Source: an uncultured Alphaproteobacteria bacterium
GTDB taxonomy: Bacteria; Pseudomonadota; Alphaproteobacteria; Methylaequorales; Methylaequoraceae
NCBI GenBank assembly: GCA_902526175.1
Contig: CABZJY010000011.1
Span: forward strand, 1 to 46,594
Direction of reading: 5' to 3'
Length of the DNA stretch: 46,594 bases
Below the pieces are notes generated by a model, which was not told the DNA's origin, made no database searches, and saw nothing but the letters and a program-made list of their open reading frames with translations. Both the position numbers and the translations under genes were made by a program. Below, piece by piece: positions 35,363 through 44,062 of this stretch (position 1 is the stretch's first letter; every line of letters starts with the position of its first letter).

Positions 35363-36117
35363 AAAAAAAAGTTGAGAGAGTTGCAAAACTTATTTCTCAT
35401 TATGGTTTTTGTTCAAGAAAAGAAGCAGAGAATTTTATAATTTCTGGAAAAGTTAAAATTAACGGAAGAATTAATAAGCAATTTGTTTTTGATTCAAAAA
35501 AAATTAAAACCATACAAATCAACAATAAAATTTTATTAAAACCTTTTTTTAAAGTTTGGGTTTTTAATAAACCTAATGGCTATATATGTTCAAATGCAAG
35601 ACAAGGAAACAAAAAAATAATTTTTGATTTATTCCCTAAAAATTTTCCAAGAGTTGTAAGTGCAGGAAGATTAGATTTAAATTCGGAGGGATTACTACTT
35701 CTTTCTAATAATCCTGAATTTACGAGCTATTTAGAAAATCCCCAAAATAAAATTCAAAGGAAATATAATGTTAAAATTTCTGGAAAAATTACGGAAGACA
35801 TTTTACTAAAAACAAGAGAAAAAATGATTATTAAAAATACTATATATCAACCTATCATTTTAAAAAGAATAACTAATAAAGAAAATAATAATTTTGTAGA
35901 AATAACCCTTTTTGAAGGAAAAAACAGAGAAATCAGAAAAATATTAAATCATTTTGGATTAATGGTTAAAAAACTTAAACGTCTTGAATTTGGTCCTTTT
36001 AAACTTGGAAATTTGCAGATTGGTGATTTAATTGAAATTAAGAAAGAAGTTTTAGAAAAGAAATGTAAAATATTAGGTATAAAAATTGAGAATTTTAAGT
36101 GGAATATACAAGGGTAG
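35359..36117 (+). CDS. rRNA pseudouridine synthase, RluB/RsuA family
   Basis: Isomerises a uridine in 23S (RluB-like) or 16S (RsuA-like) rRNA. 252 residues: S4 RNA-binding domain at the N-terminus (VAKLISHYGFCSRKEAENFI) and catalytic motif GRLDLNSEGLLLLSNN with D106. The C-terminal GKNREIRKILNHFG is family-typical. RluB versus RsuA cannot be settled by eye, though the position before rsmD favours an RluB-like role. Overlaps the upstream gene by 4 nt and rsmD by 32 nt. Confidence 0.92.
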   Translation: MKKKVERVAKLISHYGFCSRKEAENFIISGKVKINGRINKQFVFDSKKIKTIQINNKILLKPFFKVWVFNKPNGYICSNARQGNKKIIFDLFPKNFPRVVSAGRLDLNSEGLLLLSNNPEFTSYLENPQNKIQRKYNVKISGKITEDILLKTREKMIIKNTIYQPIILKRITNKENNNFVEITLFEGKNREIRKILNHFGLMVKKLKRLEFGPFKLGNLQIGDLIEIKKEVLEKKCKILGIKIENFKWNIQG

Positions 36118-36640
36118 AAAATTATCTTCTCCAAAGAAAAATAATATTAGACCGACCTCTGAGAAAACGCGAGGCGCAATATTTGATATGCTTAATTCTT
36201 ACTTCGAAAAAAATAAAATTATTTCAAATAATTTTGTAGTCCTTGATTGTTTTTCAGGTACAGGTGCTTTCGGAATTGAAGCAATTTCTAGAGGTTCCCA
36301 AAAGGTTATTTTTTCTGATAGCTCAAGTTATTCTTTAAAACTTACAAAAAAAAATTTAAATATTTTGGAGATAAGTGATAATTTTGAGATAGTAAAAGTT
36401 GATTATACCAAAAAATTTTCATTTCCTACAGAAATAGACCTTTTTTTTATGGATCCTCCATATAAAGATAAAATAATTGAAATCTCTTTAAATAACCTCC
36501 TTAAAAGTAACTGGTTAAAAGACAACTGTTGGGGTGTAATTGAAACAAATATCTCTAACCTTGAATTTCAAAATTTTAAAATTAATGTTGTAAAAAAAAA
36601 AAAATTTGGACAGTCATTTATTTATTTTATTAAATTATAA
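36086..36640 (+). CDS. rsmD: 16S rRNA (guanine966-N2)-methyltransferase
   Basis: SAM-dependent rRNA methyltransferase, 184 residues. MRILSGIYKGRKL at the start, RPTSEKTRGAIFDML, the SAM motif DCFSGTGAFGIEA (54-66) and catalytic DPPY (123-126) are RsmD hallmarks. The start is TTG 36086 inside the end of the rluB-like gene, with TTAGG upstream. The stop codon is 1 bp from the convergent mutL stop. Confidence 0.95.
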   Translation: MRILSGIYKGRKLSSPKKNNIRPTSEKTRGAIFDMLNSYFEKNKIISNNFVVLDCFSGTGAFGIEAISRGSQKVIFSDSSSYSLKLTKKNLNILEISDNFEIVKVDYTKKFSFPTEIDLFFMDPPYKDKIIEISLNNLLKSNWLKDNCWGVIETNISNLEFQNFKINVVKKKKFGQSFIYFIKL

Positions 36641-36641
36641 A

Positions 36642-38393
36642 TTATTTCCTACCAAAGAGTTTTTCAATATCTTCAATTTTAAGTTCTATATATGTAGGTC
36701 TTCCATGATTGCATTGACCTGAATATGGTGTATTTTCCATACTTCTAAGTAAATTATTCATCTCCTCAACTTTCATTTCTCTTCCTGATCTAATCGATCC
36801 ATGACATGCCATTGTTGAACATATTTTATTTATTTTATCTTCTAAAATTTTAATTGAATCAAGATCTGTAATTTCATTTATTATATCTGTAGTTAATTCT
36901 TTGATATTACAACCTGCCAAAATAGATGGAATTTCTCTGACTACAATAGAATCTTTACCGAATTTATCCAACACAAGGCCAAATTCTTTTAAATAATCTT
37001 GCTTTTCTTCAACAACAGTTATTAGGATTGGATCTACTCTAATTACTTCTGGAATTAATAAAATTTGCGAACTAATTGATTTTGAGTAGAAATCTTTTTT
37101 CATTTTTTCATATACAATTCTTTCATGTGCGGCGTGTTGATCAATTAATATAATTCCATTTTGTGATTGTGAAATTATGTAATTTTCATGGAATTGTCCT
37201 TTAGCAAATCCTAAAGGATTTAAAGAAAATTGATTTTTATGATCCTCAGATGTATATGAATTATTTTTAATTTGAGAAAAATCTTTTGTTTCGTTTCGTT
37301 TATCAGTTTCTTTTTCAAAATTTATTTGAGACTGTATGTTACTTGAAAGTGTTTTTAATGTTTTTTCCGAATTGATATTTGTGGATAAATGTCCAGCCTT
37401 TGCAAGCCTTTTTTTTACAGTATAAATAAGTGATTTTCTGAGAAAGTTTGTATCTTTAAATCTTACTTCATTCTTATTAGGGTGAACATTTATATCAATG
37501 TCGCCATATGGTAAATTTAAAAAGAGTATAAGTTGTGGATGTCTGTCGTATGCCATAAAATCTCTATAGGCAAACCTGATTCCTTGATTAATTGTATTAT
37601 CACTAATTACCCTTTTATTTACAAATATAAATTGATTGGATTTATTAGAATTATGAAAGGTTGGTAATCCAATAAAACCTCTTAAACTCAAGTTTTGGAT
37701 TTTATCATTTAATAATAAGAGATTAGAAAAAAAATTTTCACCAAAAAAATCGATTATTCTCTTCCTCAATAACATGTCAAAATTTTCTTCTTTTCCACAT
37801 GTCGTTTTGAAAATAATTTTATCGTCAATGATTAACTCAAAATTAATCGTTACATTCGACAAAGCCAACTTTTGTACTATTTTTTTTATCAAAAAGTTTT
37901 CATACTTTTCACTTCTTAAAAAATTTAATCTTGCTGGTGTAGAAAAAAAAATATCTTTTACGATAATTGTTGTACCAACTTTTCTATTTACAGGCCTAAT
38001 CTCTGAAACATTCCCAGAGTCTACACATATTTCATATCCACAATCAAAGTCTTCTGTTCGAGATATGATTTTCATTTTTGACACTGCTCCTATTGAAGAT
38101 AATGCTTCTCCACGAAATCCTAAGGTACTAATTTTGTTTAGGTTATTATCAAAAATTTTCGAGGTTGAATGTTTTTGAACAGATATTTTCAAATCAGAAT
38201 TTATAATACCGTGTCCATCATCAATTACGGTTATTTCGGCTTTACCTCCTCTACGTATTTGAAGCTTGATATTTTTAGCTTTAGCGTCGATACTATTCTC
38301 TACAAGTTCTTTTACTGCTGAAGCAGGTCTTTCTAAAACTTCACCTGCAGAAATCTTATTAATTAAAGATTTTGATAATAGTCTAATTTTCAT
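36642..38393 (-). CDS. mutL: DNA mismatch repair protein MutL
   Basis: GHKL ATPase that couples MutS recognition to excision, 583 residues. N-terminal ATPase motifs: E29 in SAVKELVENSIDA, DDGHGI, GFRGEALSSIG. The C-terminal domain keeps the latent endonuclease motif DQHA-x2-E-x4-E (418-429) and the metal-site motifs MACHGSI and CNHGRPT, so it should nick DNA itself, as in organisms without MutH. It overlaps pgi by 11 nt and is the last gene of the ileS-mutL run. Confidence 0.97.
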   Translation of the reverse strand: MKIRLLSKSLINKISAGEVLERPASAVKELVENSIDAKAKNIKLQIRRGGKAEITVIDDGHGIINSDLKISVQKHSTSKIFDNNLNKISTLGFRGEALSSIGAVSKMKIISRTEDFDCGYEICVDSGNVSEIRPVNRKVGTTIIVKDIFFSTPARLNFLRSEKYENFLIKKIVQKLALSNVTINFELIIDDKIIFKTTCGKEENFDMLLRKRIIDFFGENFFSNLLLLNDKIQNLSLRGFIGLPTFHNSNKSNQFIFVNKRVISDNTINQGIRFAYRDFMAYDRHPQLILFLNLPYGDIDINVHPNKNEVRFKDTNFLRKSLIYTVKKRLAKAGHLSTNINSEKTLKTLSSNIQSQINFEKETDKRNETKDFSQIKNNSYTSEDHKNQFSLNPLGFAKGQFHENYIISQSQNGIILIDQHAAHERIVYEKMKKDFYSKSISSQILLIPEVIRVDPILITVVEEKQDYLKEFGLVLDKFGKDSIVVREIPSILAGCNIKELTTDIINEITDLDSIKILEDKINKICSTMACHGSIRSGREMKVEEMNNLLRSMENTPYSGQCNHGRPTYIELKIEDIEKLFGRK

Positions 38394-39639
38394 TGTTTAA
38401 AAATTTTATTGCAAGTTTTTTTCCTTCTTCAACAGCAGGTTGATCAAAGGGGTTTATCTTTAACAAATAACAGGTATAAATTGTTTCTATAAAAAAACAC
38501 ATTATTAAACTTCCAAGTGTTTCTTCATCGATTTTATTTAATTTAATTAGTCTTAGAGGAATATTTTTATTTTTAATTGTTTGATAAGTCGCCTTCATTT
38601 CCGCAAATAACAAATCACCTAATGTTTTTTTATGTAAACTTTCAGATAAATTTATTTTATTTATATGACAATTAAGCTTATTTGATTTTAATGGTTTTTC
38701 CATCCCAATAATTGTAAAAAATTTATCTTTAGGTCCATCAAGGTAAAGTTGAAGCTGGCTATGTTGATCAACAGTGCCAACTGCATTAATTGGAGTAGAT
38801 CCGTGTCCATTTTTACCAATTGATTCCGCCCATAGTTGTCGAAACCATAAAGAAAAATTTTGAAGAGAGTCAAGATAAGTAAATAATACATTCATATTGA
38901 AATTATTTTTTAATAGCTGTGCATGAATCAGAGAGGACTTTGTAGGTGGAAAATCGTTGGGGTTATCCAATTTTAGTAATTTATTTAATACTTTTTCACC
39001 ACCATTCAAAATATTTTCAATCTTAATATCATTTAATTTTACAGGGAAAAGTCCAACTATAGAAAAAACAGAATATCTTCCACCTATATTTTTGTCATGT
39101 TCAACAAATTCTAAATTTAGCTTTTCTTGAATTAATTTTAGTGTACTCTTTTTTTTTTCCGTGATTACAAGAGTTCTCTGCCTAATTAATTTATTTTCTT
39201 TTTTAAAGTGATTAAGTAAAAGAAAAAACTGTGACAAAGTTTCAATAGTTTCTCCAGACTTAGAAATTACTATTAGTCCTGTAACTTCATGATTTAGAGT
39301 TGTTAGTAGTTTTTCGATACTTGATGGATCAACATTTTCTACATAATGGATTTTCTTTTTTCCGCTAAATATGGAATCTATCATTTTTGATCCAAGCGTT
39401 GACCCACCTGTCCCCACAATAATTATATCTTTACAATCACAAAAAATGGACAATTTACTATCAATAGCCTTAATTTTTGATCTATCTTTTACAATTGAAA
39501 TACAATCTAATTCATCGCTATGAAAATCTTTGAGAAATTTTCTGTGAACATTAATTAAATCTTCTTCATCGTAGTGTCTTTTTTTCAAATTTTTGGAAAT
39601 ATTTGAAAAACTAAAATTTATGTCTTCAATCGAAATCAT
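38383..39639 (-). CDS. pgi: Glucose-6-phosphate isomerase
   Basis: Interconverts glucose-6-phosphate and fructose-6-phosphate. 418 residues, a short member. Motifs: IIIVGTGGSTLGSKM, VISKSGETIETL (SIS-like sugar-phosphate loop), KNIGGRYSVFSIVGLFP, LWAESIGKNGHGSTPI and GTVDQHSQLQLYLDGP. ATG 39639 is preferred; a TTG at 39648 is also possible. The start lies inside the 3' end of the upstream M16 gene. Its presence points to upper glycolysis or gluconeogenesis. Confidence 0.93.
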   Translation of the reverse strand: MISIEDINFSFSNISKNLKKRHYDEEDLINVHRKFLKDFHSDELDCISIVKDRSKIKAIDSKLSIFCDCKDIIIVGTGGSTLGSKMIDSIFSGKKKIHYVENVDPSSIEKLLTTLNHEVTGLIVISKSGETIETLSQFFLLLNHFKKENKLIRQRTLVITEKKKSTLKLIQEKLNLEFVEHDKNIGGRYSVFSIVGLFPVKLNDIKIENILNGGEKVLNKLLKLDNPNDFPPTKSSLIHAQLLKNNFNMNVLFTYLDSLQNFSLWFRQLWAESIGKNGHGSTPINAVGTVDQHSQLQLYLDGPKDKFFTIIGMEKPLKSNKLNCHINKINLSESLHKKTLGDLLFAEMKATYQTIKNKNIPLRLIKLNKIDEETLGSLIMCFFIETIYTCYLLKINPFDQPAVEEGKKLAIKFLNNEN

Positions 39640-40921
39640 TCCCAACAACTAAAAAAAATAAATTTTCAGACTGAAAAATTTCTCTGGCTACCCTATTAAC
39701 CTTTTCCAAAGTCAGATTATCTATAACTTTATTTCTTTTTTCAAAATAATCAATACTTAGTCCATACAATTGAACTGCATTTAATAAACTGGAGATTGTT
39801 GAAGTACTTGCATAATTTCTCGTGAAAGAGCCTTTATAGTATGTTTTTGCTTCATTTAATTCTTCCTGGCTTATTCCATTAATACTCATTTTTTTCCATT
39901 CACTCTTTACCAATTTAATGGTCTCATTTACAGACTCATTCTTTGTTTGAAAACCTCCCAATAAAATATCATTATTTCTATGAGAAATAAAATATGAATA
40001 TATAGAATAAGTTAACCCCCTCCTCTCTCTAATATTTTTATATAAACGAGATTGAAAACCTCCTCCACCCATTACATAATTACAGATTCTTGCTGCAAAA
40101 AAGTCTTCACTTTTTCTTGGTAAACCCCTCTGACCAAATACAACAGCTGATTGAGGTGTTTTTTTTTCAACAAACTTTATACCACTTTCAAATGTATCTT
40201 TTTTAGGGATTTCTTTTATATTTTCACTTGATTCTGGAAGTAAACCAAAAGAATCATCAATAAGTTTTATTGCATCATCTTGATCAATATCTCCAGATAT
40301 CGACAAAATAAGATTTTTTCTTGTTACAAAATTTTTAAAAAAAAAATTTAATTCATCAAAATTAACTTTCCTTAAACTATCCAAATTTCCATCGTCATTT
40401 CTGGAAAATTTATGTCCTTTAAAAAAATTATTATAAAATTCTGTGCTTGCAGTATCAGAAATATTTGAATTATTAATTTTGTAACTTGCAATTAATTGAT
40501 TTCTAATTTTTTCAATTTCATTTTTGTCAAATCTTGGTTTAAGAAAAACTAATTTGAGCAAATCAAAAGATTTTTCTTTATTTTCTGAAACTGTTTGAAA
40601 TTTGCCAGAAAATAAATCTTTAGTACTTGAAAAACGCAGTTTCATTCCAAGAGAATTCATCGTTTTTTGAAAATTTACTGAATTTAAATCTCCGGCTCCT
40701 TCATCTAAAATAGATGCAAGAAAAGTAGAAGTACCCTCTTTACCGTCTAGATCATAAAAAGCACCGCCTACAAATCCAAAATCTAAGCTTATAATCGGTA
40801 CTGAGGTGTCTTTAACATACCAAAACTTTATACCTTTTTTAGTTCTCAGTTCAATTGGTTCAAACCCAAAAACATCACTACTAAAAAAAGCTATTACAAA
40901 AAAAAATAAAATCTTTCTCAT
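39626..40921 (-). CDS. M16 family protein lacking the zinc motif (non-catalytic partner)
   Basis: Exported protein (signal 1-19) of 431 residues with the M16 two-domain fold. The zinc motif HxxEH is missing: the aligned stretch reads TFLASILDEGAG. It keeps the substrate-binding RERRGLTYSIYSYF region. Such proteins pair with a catalytic M16 partner, as in MPP and bacterial heterodimers. It begins at the stop codon of the upstream catalytic gene (1-nt overlap), implying equal synthesis. Substrate unknown. Confidence 0.9.
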   Translation of the reverse strand: MRKILFFFVIAFFSSDVFGFEPIELRTKKGIKFWYVKDTSVPIISLDFGFVGGAFYDLDGKEGTSTFLASILDEGAGDLNSVNFQKTMNSLGMKLRFSSTKDLFSGKFQTVSENKEKSFDLLKLVFLKPRFDKNEIEKIRNQLIASYKINNSNISDTASTEFYNNFFKGHKFSRNDDGNLDSLRKVNFDELNFFFKNFVTRKNLILSISGDIDQDDAIKLIDDSFGLLPESSENIKEIPKKDTFESGIKFVEKKTPQSAVVFGQRGLPRKSEDFFAARICNYVMGGGGFQSRLYKNIRERRGLTYSIYSYFISHRNNDILLGGFQTKNESVNETIKLVKSEWKKMSINGISQEELNEAKTYYKGSFTRNYASTSTISSLLNAVQLYGLSIDYFEKRNKVIDNLTLEKVNRVAREIFQSENLFFLVVGNDFD

Positions 40922-42231
40922 TATTTTAGCATACCTGTTACAAAATTTTTATTTTCTAAAAATCTATTTAAGGCTTCGTTTACTTTTTCAATACTAAGTT
41001 CATTAATTCTTTGATCCCAGTTTTCAAGATCTTCAAGTTTAATACCTACCGATAATGCCTCGCCAATAATTTGGGCTGGCTTTCCAATTCCATCTTGCTG
41101 ATAGATAAAATTATAATAGTATTCCTTTTTTTTTCTATTAAAGTCATCCGGACTAATACCTTTTTTTATCACATTTTTTAAAACGTTATTAATTTTTATA
41201 TCTATATCTTTTGGTGATAAATTTTTATTAGGTATAGCATAAAAATAAATATTGCCAGGACCTTTTGTTAAGCCCTGATAATATCCCCCCACTGCAGCAA
41301 AAATTTTTTGCTTAGTCACCAGTTCTTGATATAATATACTTGTTTTACCCCCAGCAATAATTTCTAACCCAATATCTAATGCAAGCCCGTCATCTATAGA
41401 TTCTGTTAAGGAAATTGTTTTATACAGCTTTTTCCAAATTGGTTGCTCTACATTTGGGTGCTCATGATTAATCTGTATTCTTGTTTTTAATGGCGGATCC
41501 ACAAGATAGTTTCGTTTTTGTTTAACTTTATTAGATTTAATTTTACCAAAGAATTTTTTTGTTATTCTTTTTGCATCTTTTATTTTTATATCTCCTGATA
41601 GAACCAAAACAGCATTAGATGGATCATAGTATTTGTTGTAAAACTCAAATATATCCTCGTATGTCAGGTTTTCAATTTCATGTTTCCACCCAATAATAGG
41701 TGTTCCGTAAGTATGATTAGGAAATAAACTCTTCCTCATTGACTCGTCAAGTACTGATGACGGGGAGCTATCAATTCTCTGGCTTCTTTCTTCTAAGATA
41801 ACGCTTTTCTCAGTTTCAACCTGTTTCTTTGACAAAACTAGATTTTTCATTCTATCAGCCTCCATCTCCAAAATTTTTTCAATTTTTTCTGAGGGAATAA
41901 TTTGATAATAAGCAGTGTAATCAAAACTTGTAAATGCATTTTCAGTCCCTCCATTTTTTGAAATGAAGTCTGAGAATTCTCCGTTTTTAAATTTTTTTGT
42001 ACCTTTAAACATTAAGTGCTCTAGAAAATGCGCTAGCCCACTCTTCCCATATGTTTCGTCAACTGATCCAACATTGTACCATATCATACTTGAAACCACT
42101 GGAGCCCTATGATTCTCAACTACAACAACTTGCATACCATTTTGAAGTTCAAAACTCTTGGAATCAAAAAGTTTGGCTTGAATCTCACAATAAAATGCAG
42201 AAATTAAGATCAAAAATGAAAATAGAAACAT
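40921..42231 (-). CDS. M16 family zinc metallopeptidase, catalytic
   Basis: Exported peptidase of 436 residues (signal 1-19). Inverted zinc motif H68-F-L-E71-H72 with the distal ligand E148 at the expected 76-residue spacing (VILEERSQR), preceded by GSVDETYGKSGLAHFLEHLMFKGT. Related to bacterial processing peptidase-like M16B proteins; cleaves unfolded peptides. Coupled to the inactive partner at 39626, so probably a heterodimer in the periplasm. Confidence 0.95.
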   Translation of the reverse strand: MFLFSFLILISAFYCEIQAKLFDSKSFELQNGMQVVVVENHRAPVVSSMIWYNVGSVDETYGKSGLAHFLEHLMFKGTKKFKNGEFSDFISKNGGTENAFTSFDYTAYYQIIPSEKIEKILEMEADRMKNLVLSKKQVETEKSVILEERSQRIDSSPSSVLDESMRKSLFPNHTYGTPIIGWKHEIENLTYEDIFEFYNKYYDPSNAVLVLSGDIKIKDAKRITKKFFGKIKSNKVKQKRNYLVDPPLKTRIQINHEHPNVEQPIWKKLYKTISLTESIDDGLALDIGLEIIAGGKTSILYQELVTKQKIFAAVGGYYQGLTKGPGNIYFYAIPNKNLSPKDIDIKINNVLKNVIKKGISPDDFNRKKKEYYYNFIYQQDGIGKPAQIIGEALSVGIKLEDLENWDQRINELSIEKVNEALNRFLENKNFVTGMLK

Positions 42232-42855
42232 TTATTCAAGTATTGGAACCTGATCTATATTTAACAATTCCCCCTCGGAACCAGTTGTCAAATCAGAATA
42301 GTCTTTTTCGCGGTTTGTATTTTTATAATATTGTTCTCTAGATTGATATGATTGATTAAGATTGCTGTTAGGCATGTATCTTCTCGAAAAATTGTAACCT
42401 TTATCGATTGGGGGTCTATAGTACAAATTGTTTCCTTTAAACTCCCTAACAGATTGACCATAAACCCATTCTCCAATTGTGAATTTTTTCATGTTTCTAA
42501 ATTTTTCTATTGAATCAGATGGAGATTTAGAAGATCGTAATATAGCTGGAGGGCTCACAAAATTTTGAACTTGAGGTTGAACAAACTGATTGTTACTTGT
42601 ACCTTGTTGCTGATCAAAAACCGACATTTCATTAACTTTGTCATTTTTGAAAGAATTGGTGGCAGAACTGACAGGCATTTCCTCAAAATTTGGAGGTAAC
42701 ATAATATCTGGTGTATCAATGACCATTGAGTCATCAAATGATTGTTTTTTAAGCCCTGAAAGCTCTTCAATAGTATCACAACTTGTTATAGGTAAAATTA
42801 ACAAGAACATTAGAAATATAAATTTAATCAGTTTAATACCTTTAATCAAAATCAT
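42232..42855 (-). CDS. DUF3035-like lipoprotein
   Basis: Predicted lipoprotein of about 207 residues: signal peptide with lipobox PITSC (Cys near residue 26), then SGLKKQSFDDSMVIDTPDIMLPPNFEEMP, which resembles the opening of alphaproteobacterial DUF3035 proteins (GL-K-PDEF...PL-LPP-F). The rest is low-complexity, Asn/Gln/Ser-rich. Start uncertain: ATG 42855 is preferred, 42870 possible; both overlap the upstream lipoprotein gene. Role unknown. Conserved position beside lspA and M16 genes suggests an envelope job. Confidence 0.7.
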   Translation of the reverse strand: MILIKGIKLIKFIFLMFLLILPITSCDTIEELSGLKKQSFDDSMVIDTPDIMLPPNFEEMPVSSATNSFKNDKVNEMSVFDQQQGTSNNQFVQPQVQNFVSPPAILRSSKSPSDSIEKFRNMKKFTIGEWVYGQSVREFKGNNLYYRPPIDKGYNFSRRYMPNSNLNQSYQSREQYYKNTNREKDYSDLTTGSEGELLNIDQVPILE

Positions 42856-43495
42856 CACATTCATATCCACCTGACATATAATCTTTTACAACACGAATAC
42901 AATTATTTTCTATGCCAAAGAGTTCCATTTCTTGGTCTTCAGTTAAAAATTTGGATTGAGGTTGATTTTGAATATTGTTCAAGGGAGGAGAATAATTTTG
43001 AATATTAGAGTTTCTATTCATATAATCATAATTTGCACCATAAGAATAAGGAACATTTGGGTTACTTTCAATTGAATATTGAGGAAAGGGAGGTGGAGGA
43101 GGGGCAGGCATAGGTGTGCCGTTAGGCGTTACTGAAAAATATTGTCTTGCACTCCTGTATATTGGGGGCTGTGGATAGTATCCATAATTAGGTTGAATAG
43201 GTTGTTGTTCAATAAACTGTTGGTTGGGTTGTACAAAATCTTGATTTATCTGATTTGTTGTTGGTAAAGCAAACTCAGGAACTTCCACTGCCTCTTCTAC
43301 AATTATGGCCTGTTCTTGTTCTGGCTCATCTTCTTCCCAAAAGGCAACAGAATCATAAAAATATTCACTTGCTTCACTTATGGATTCAACAGTTGAATCA
43401 AAAGTCGATTCAATAGATGAACACGAGTTCAAAAAAGATACCAAAAAAATTAATGCAAAATATCTAGATGTAGCCCTAATCATTGAAAATAACAT
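42842..43495 (-). CDS. Pro/Gln/Tyr-rich lipoprotein of unknown function
   Basis: Predicted lipoprotein of 217 residues with lipobox FLNSC (Cys 25 from ATG 43495; an ATG at 43483 is an alternative). After a short acidic segment (WEEDEPEQEQ) comes a long disordered stretch rich in Pro, Gln, Asn and Tyr (PQPPIYRSARQYF, PMPAPPPPPFPQY). The C-terminus has a short folded-looking piece with two cysteines (NNCIRVVKDYMSGGYECDDFD). I do not recognise the family. Its stop overlaps the downstream lipoprotein start, so the two are coupled. Confidence 0.7.
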   Translation of the reverse strand: MLFSMIRATSRYFALIFLVSFLNSCSSIESTFDSTVESISEASEYFYDSVAFWEEDEPEQEQAIIVEEAVEVPEFALPTTNQINQDFVQPNQQFIEQQPIQPNYGYYPQPPIYRSARQYFSVTPNGTPMPAPPPPPFPQYSIESNPNVPYSYGANYDYMNRNSNIQNYSPPLNNIQNQPQSKFLTEDQEMELFGIENNCIRVVKDYMSGGYECDDFD

Positions 43496-43582
43496 TTAAT
43501 ATACAAAATATTGTCTCTTTTAAATAACAAACCTATATATTTAGTATTAATATCATTAGTTATCTACTTTTAAAAGGACATT
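43496..43582. other. 87-bp spacer between lspA and the lipoprotein genes
   Basis: The longest gap inside the ileS-mutL run. It holds A/T-rich sequence with the palindrome CTTTTAAAAG just after lspA and a TATATT on the minus strand close to the lipoprotein start, but no -35 at good spacing. An internal promoter is possible; I cannot place one with confidence. Confidence 0.3.
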
Positions 43583-44062
43583 TTACTTTTTTAAGAACAC
43601 AGTTTCATTTAAATTATATATGATATATATCATAACTCCAATTGTTATTGAGGCATCAGCAACATTAAAGGCTGGCCAGTGGTATCCTTTATAATGAAAA
43701 TCAATAAAATCAATTACATATGATTGATATATTCTATCAATACCGTTTCCTAGTGCTCCACCTAAAATCAATGACAAGGTAAACTTTTCATAAGCTTTAC
43801 AACTTTTTGCCAGCCAGAATATCAACACCATTGATATTGCTAATGATATTAGGCCTAAAAAAAATGAGATATTTAGGTTAGATAACAAACCAAAACTAAT
43901 ACCTTTATTAGTTACAAATACAAGATTTAGAAATGAAAAAATTTCAATTCCATGAATTAGTTCGGCATAAAAAACTACAGCCATATACTTTGTAAATTGA
44001 TCAACTGAGATTATGAATATAGATAAAAGAAAAAAAAGCAAATTATCCCTTAGAATGTGCAT
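43583..44062 (-). CDS. lspA: Lipoprotein signal peptidase
   Basis: Cleaves lipoprotein signal peptides after lipidation; four-helix inner membrane aspartyl peptidase, 159 residues. Conserved GALGNGIDRIY, catalytic D118 (VIDFIDFH) and D136 (AFNVADASI). I choose ATG 44062, preceded by AAAGGTG; a TTG at 44089 would extend it by nine residues into ileS. It overlaps ileS by 20 nt. The next two genes downstream encode lipoproteins, its natural substrates. Confidence 0.95.
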   Translation of the reverse strand: MHILRDNLLFFLLSIFIISVDQFTKYMAVVFYAELIHGIEIFSFLNLVFVTNKGISFGLLSNLNISFFLGLISLAISMVLIFWLAKSCKAYEKFTLSLILGGALGNGIDRIYQSYVIDFIDFHYKGYHWPAFNVADASITIGVMIYIIYNLNETVFLKK

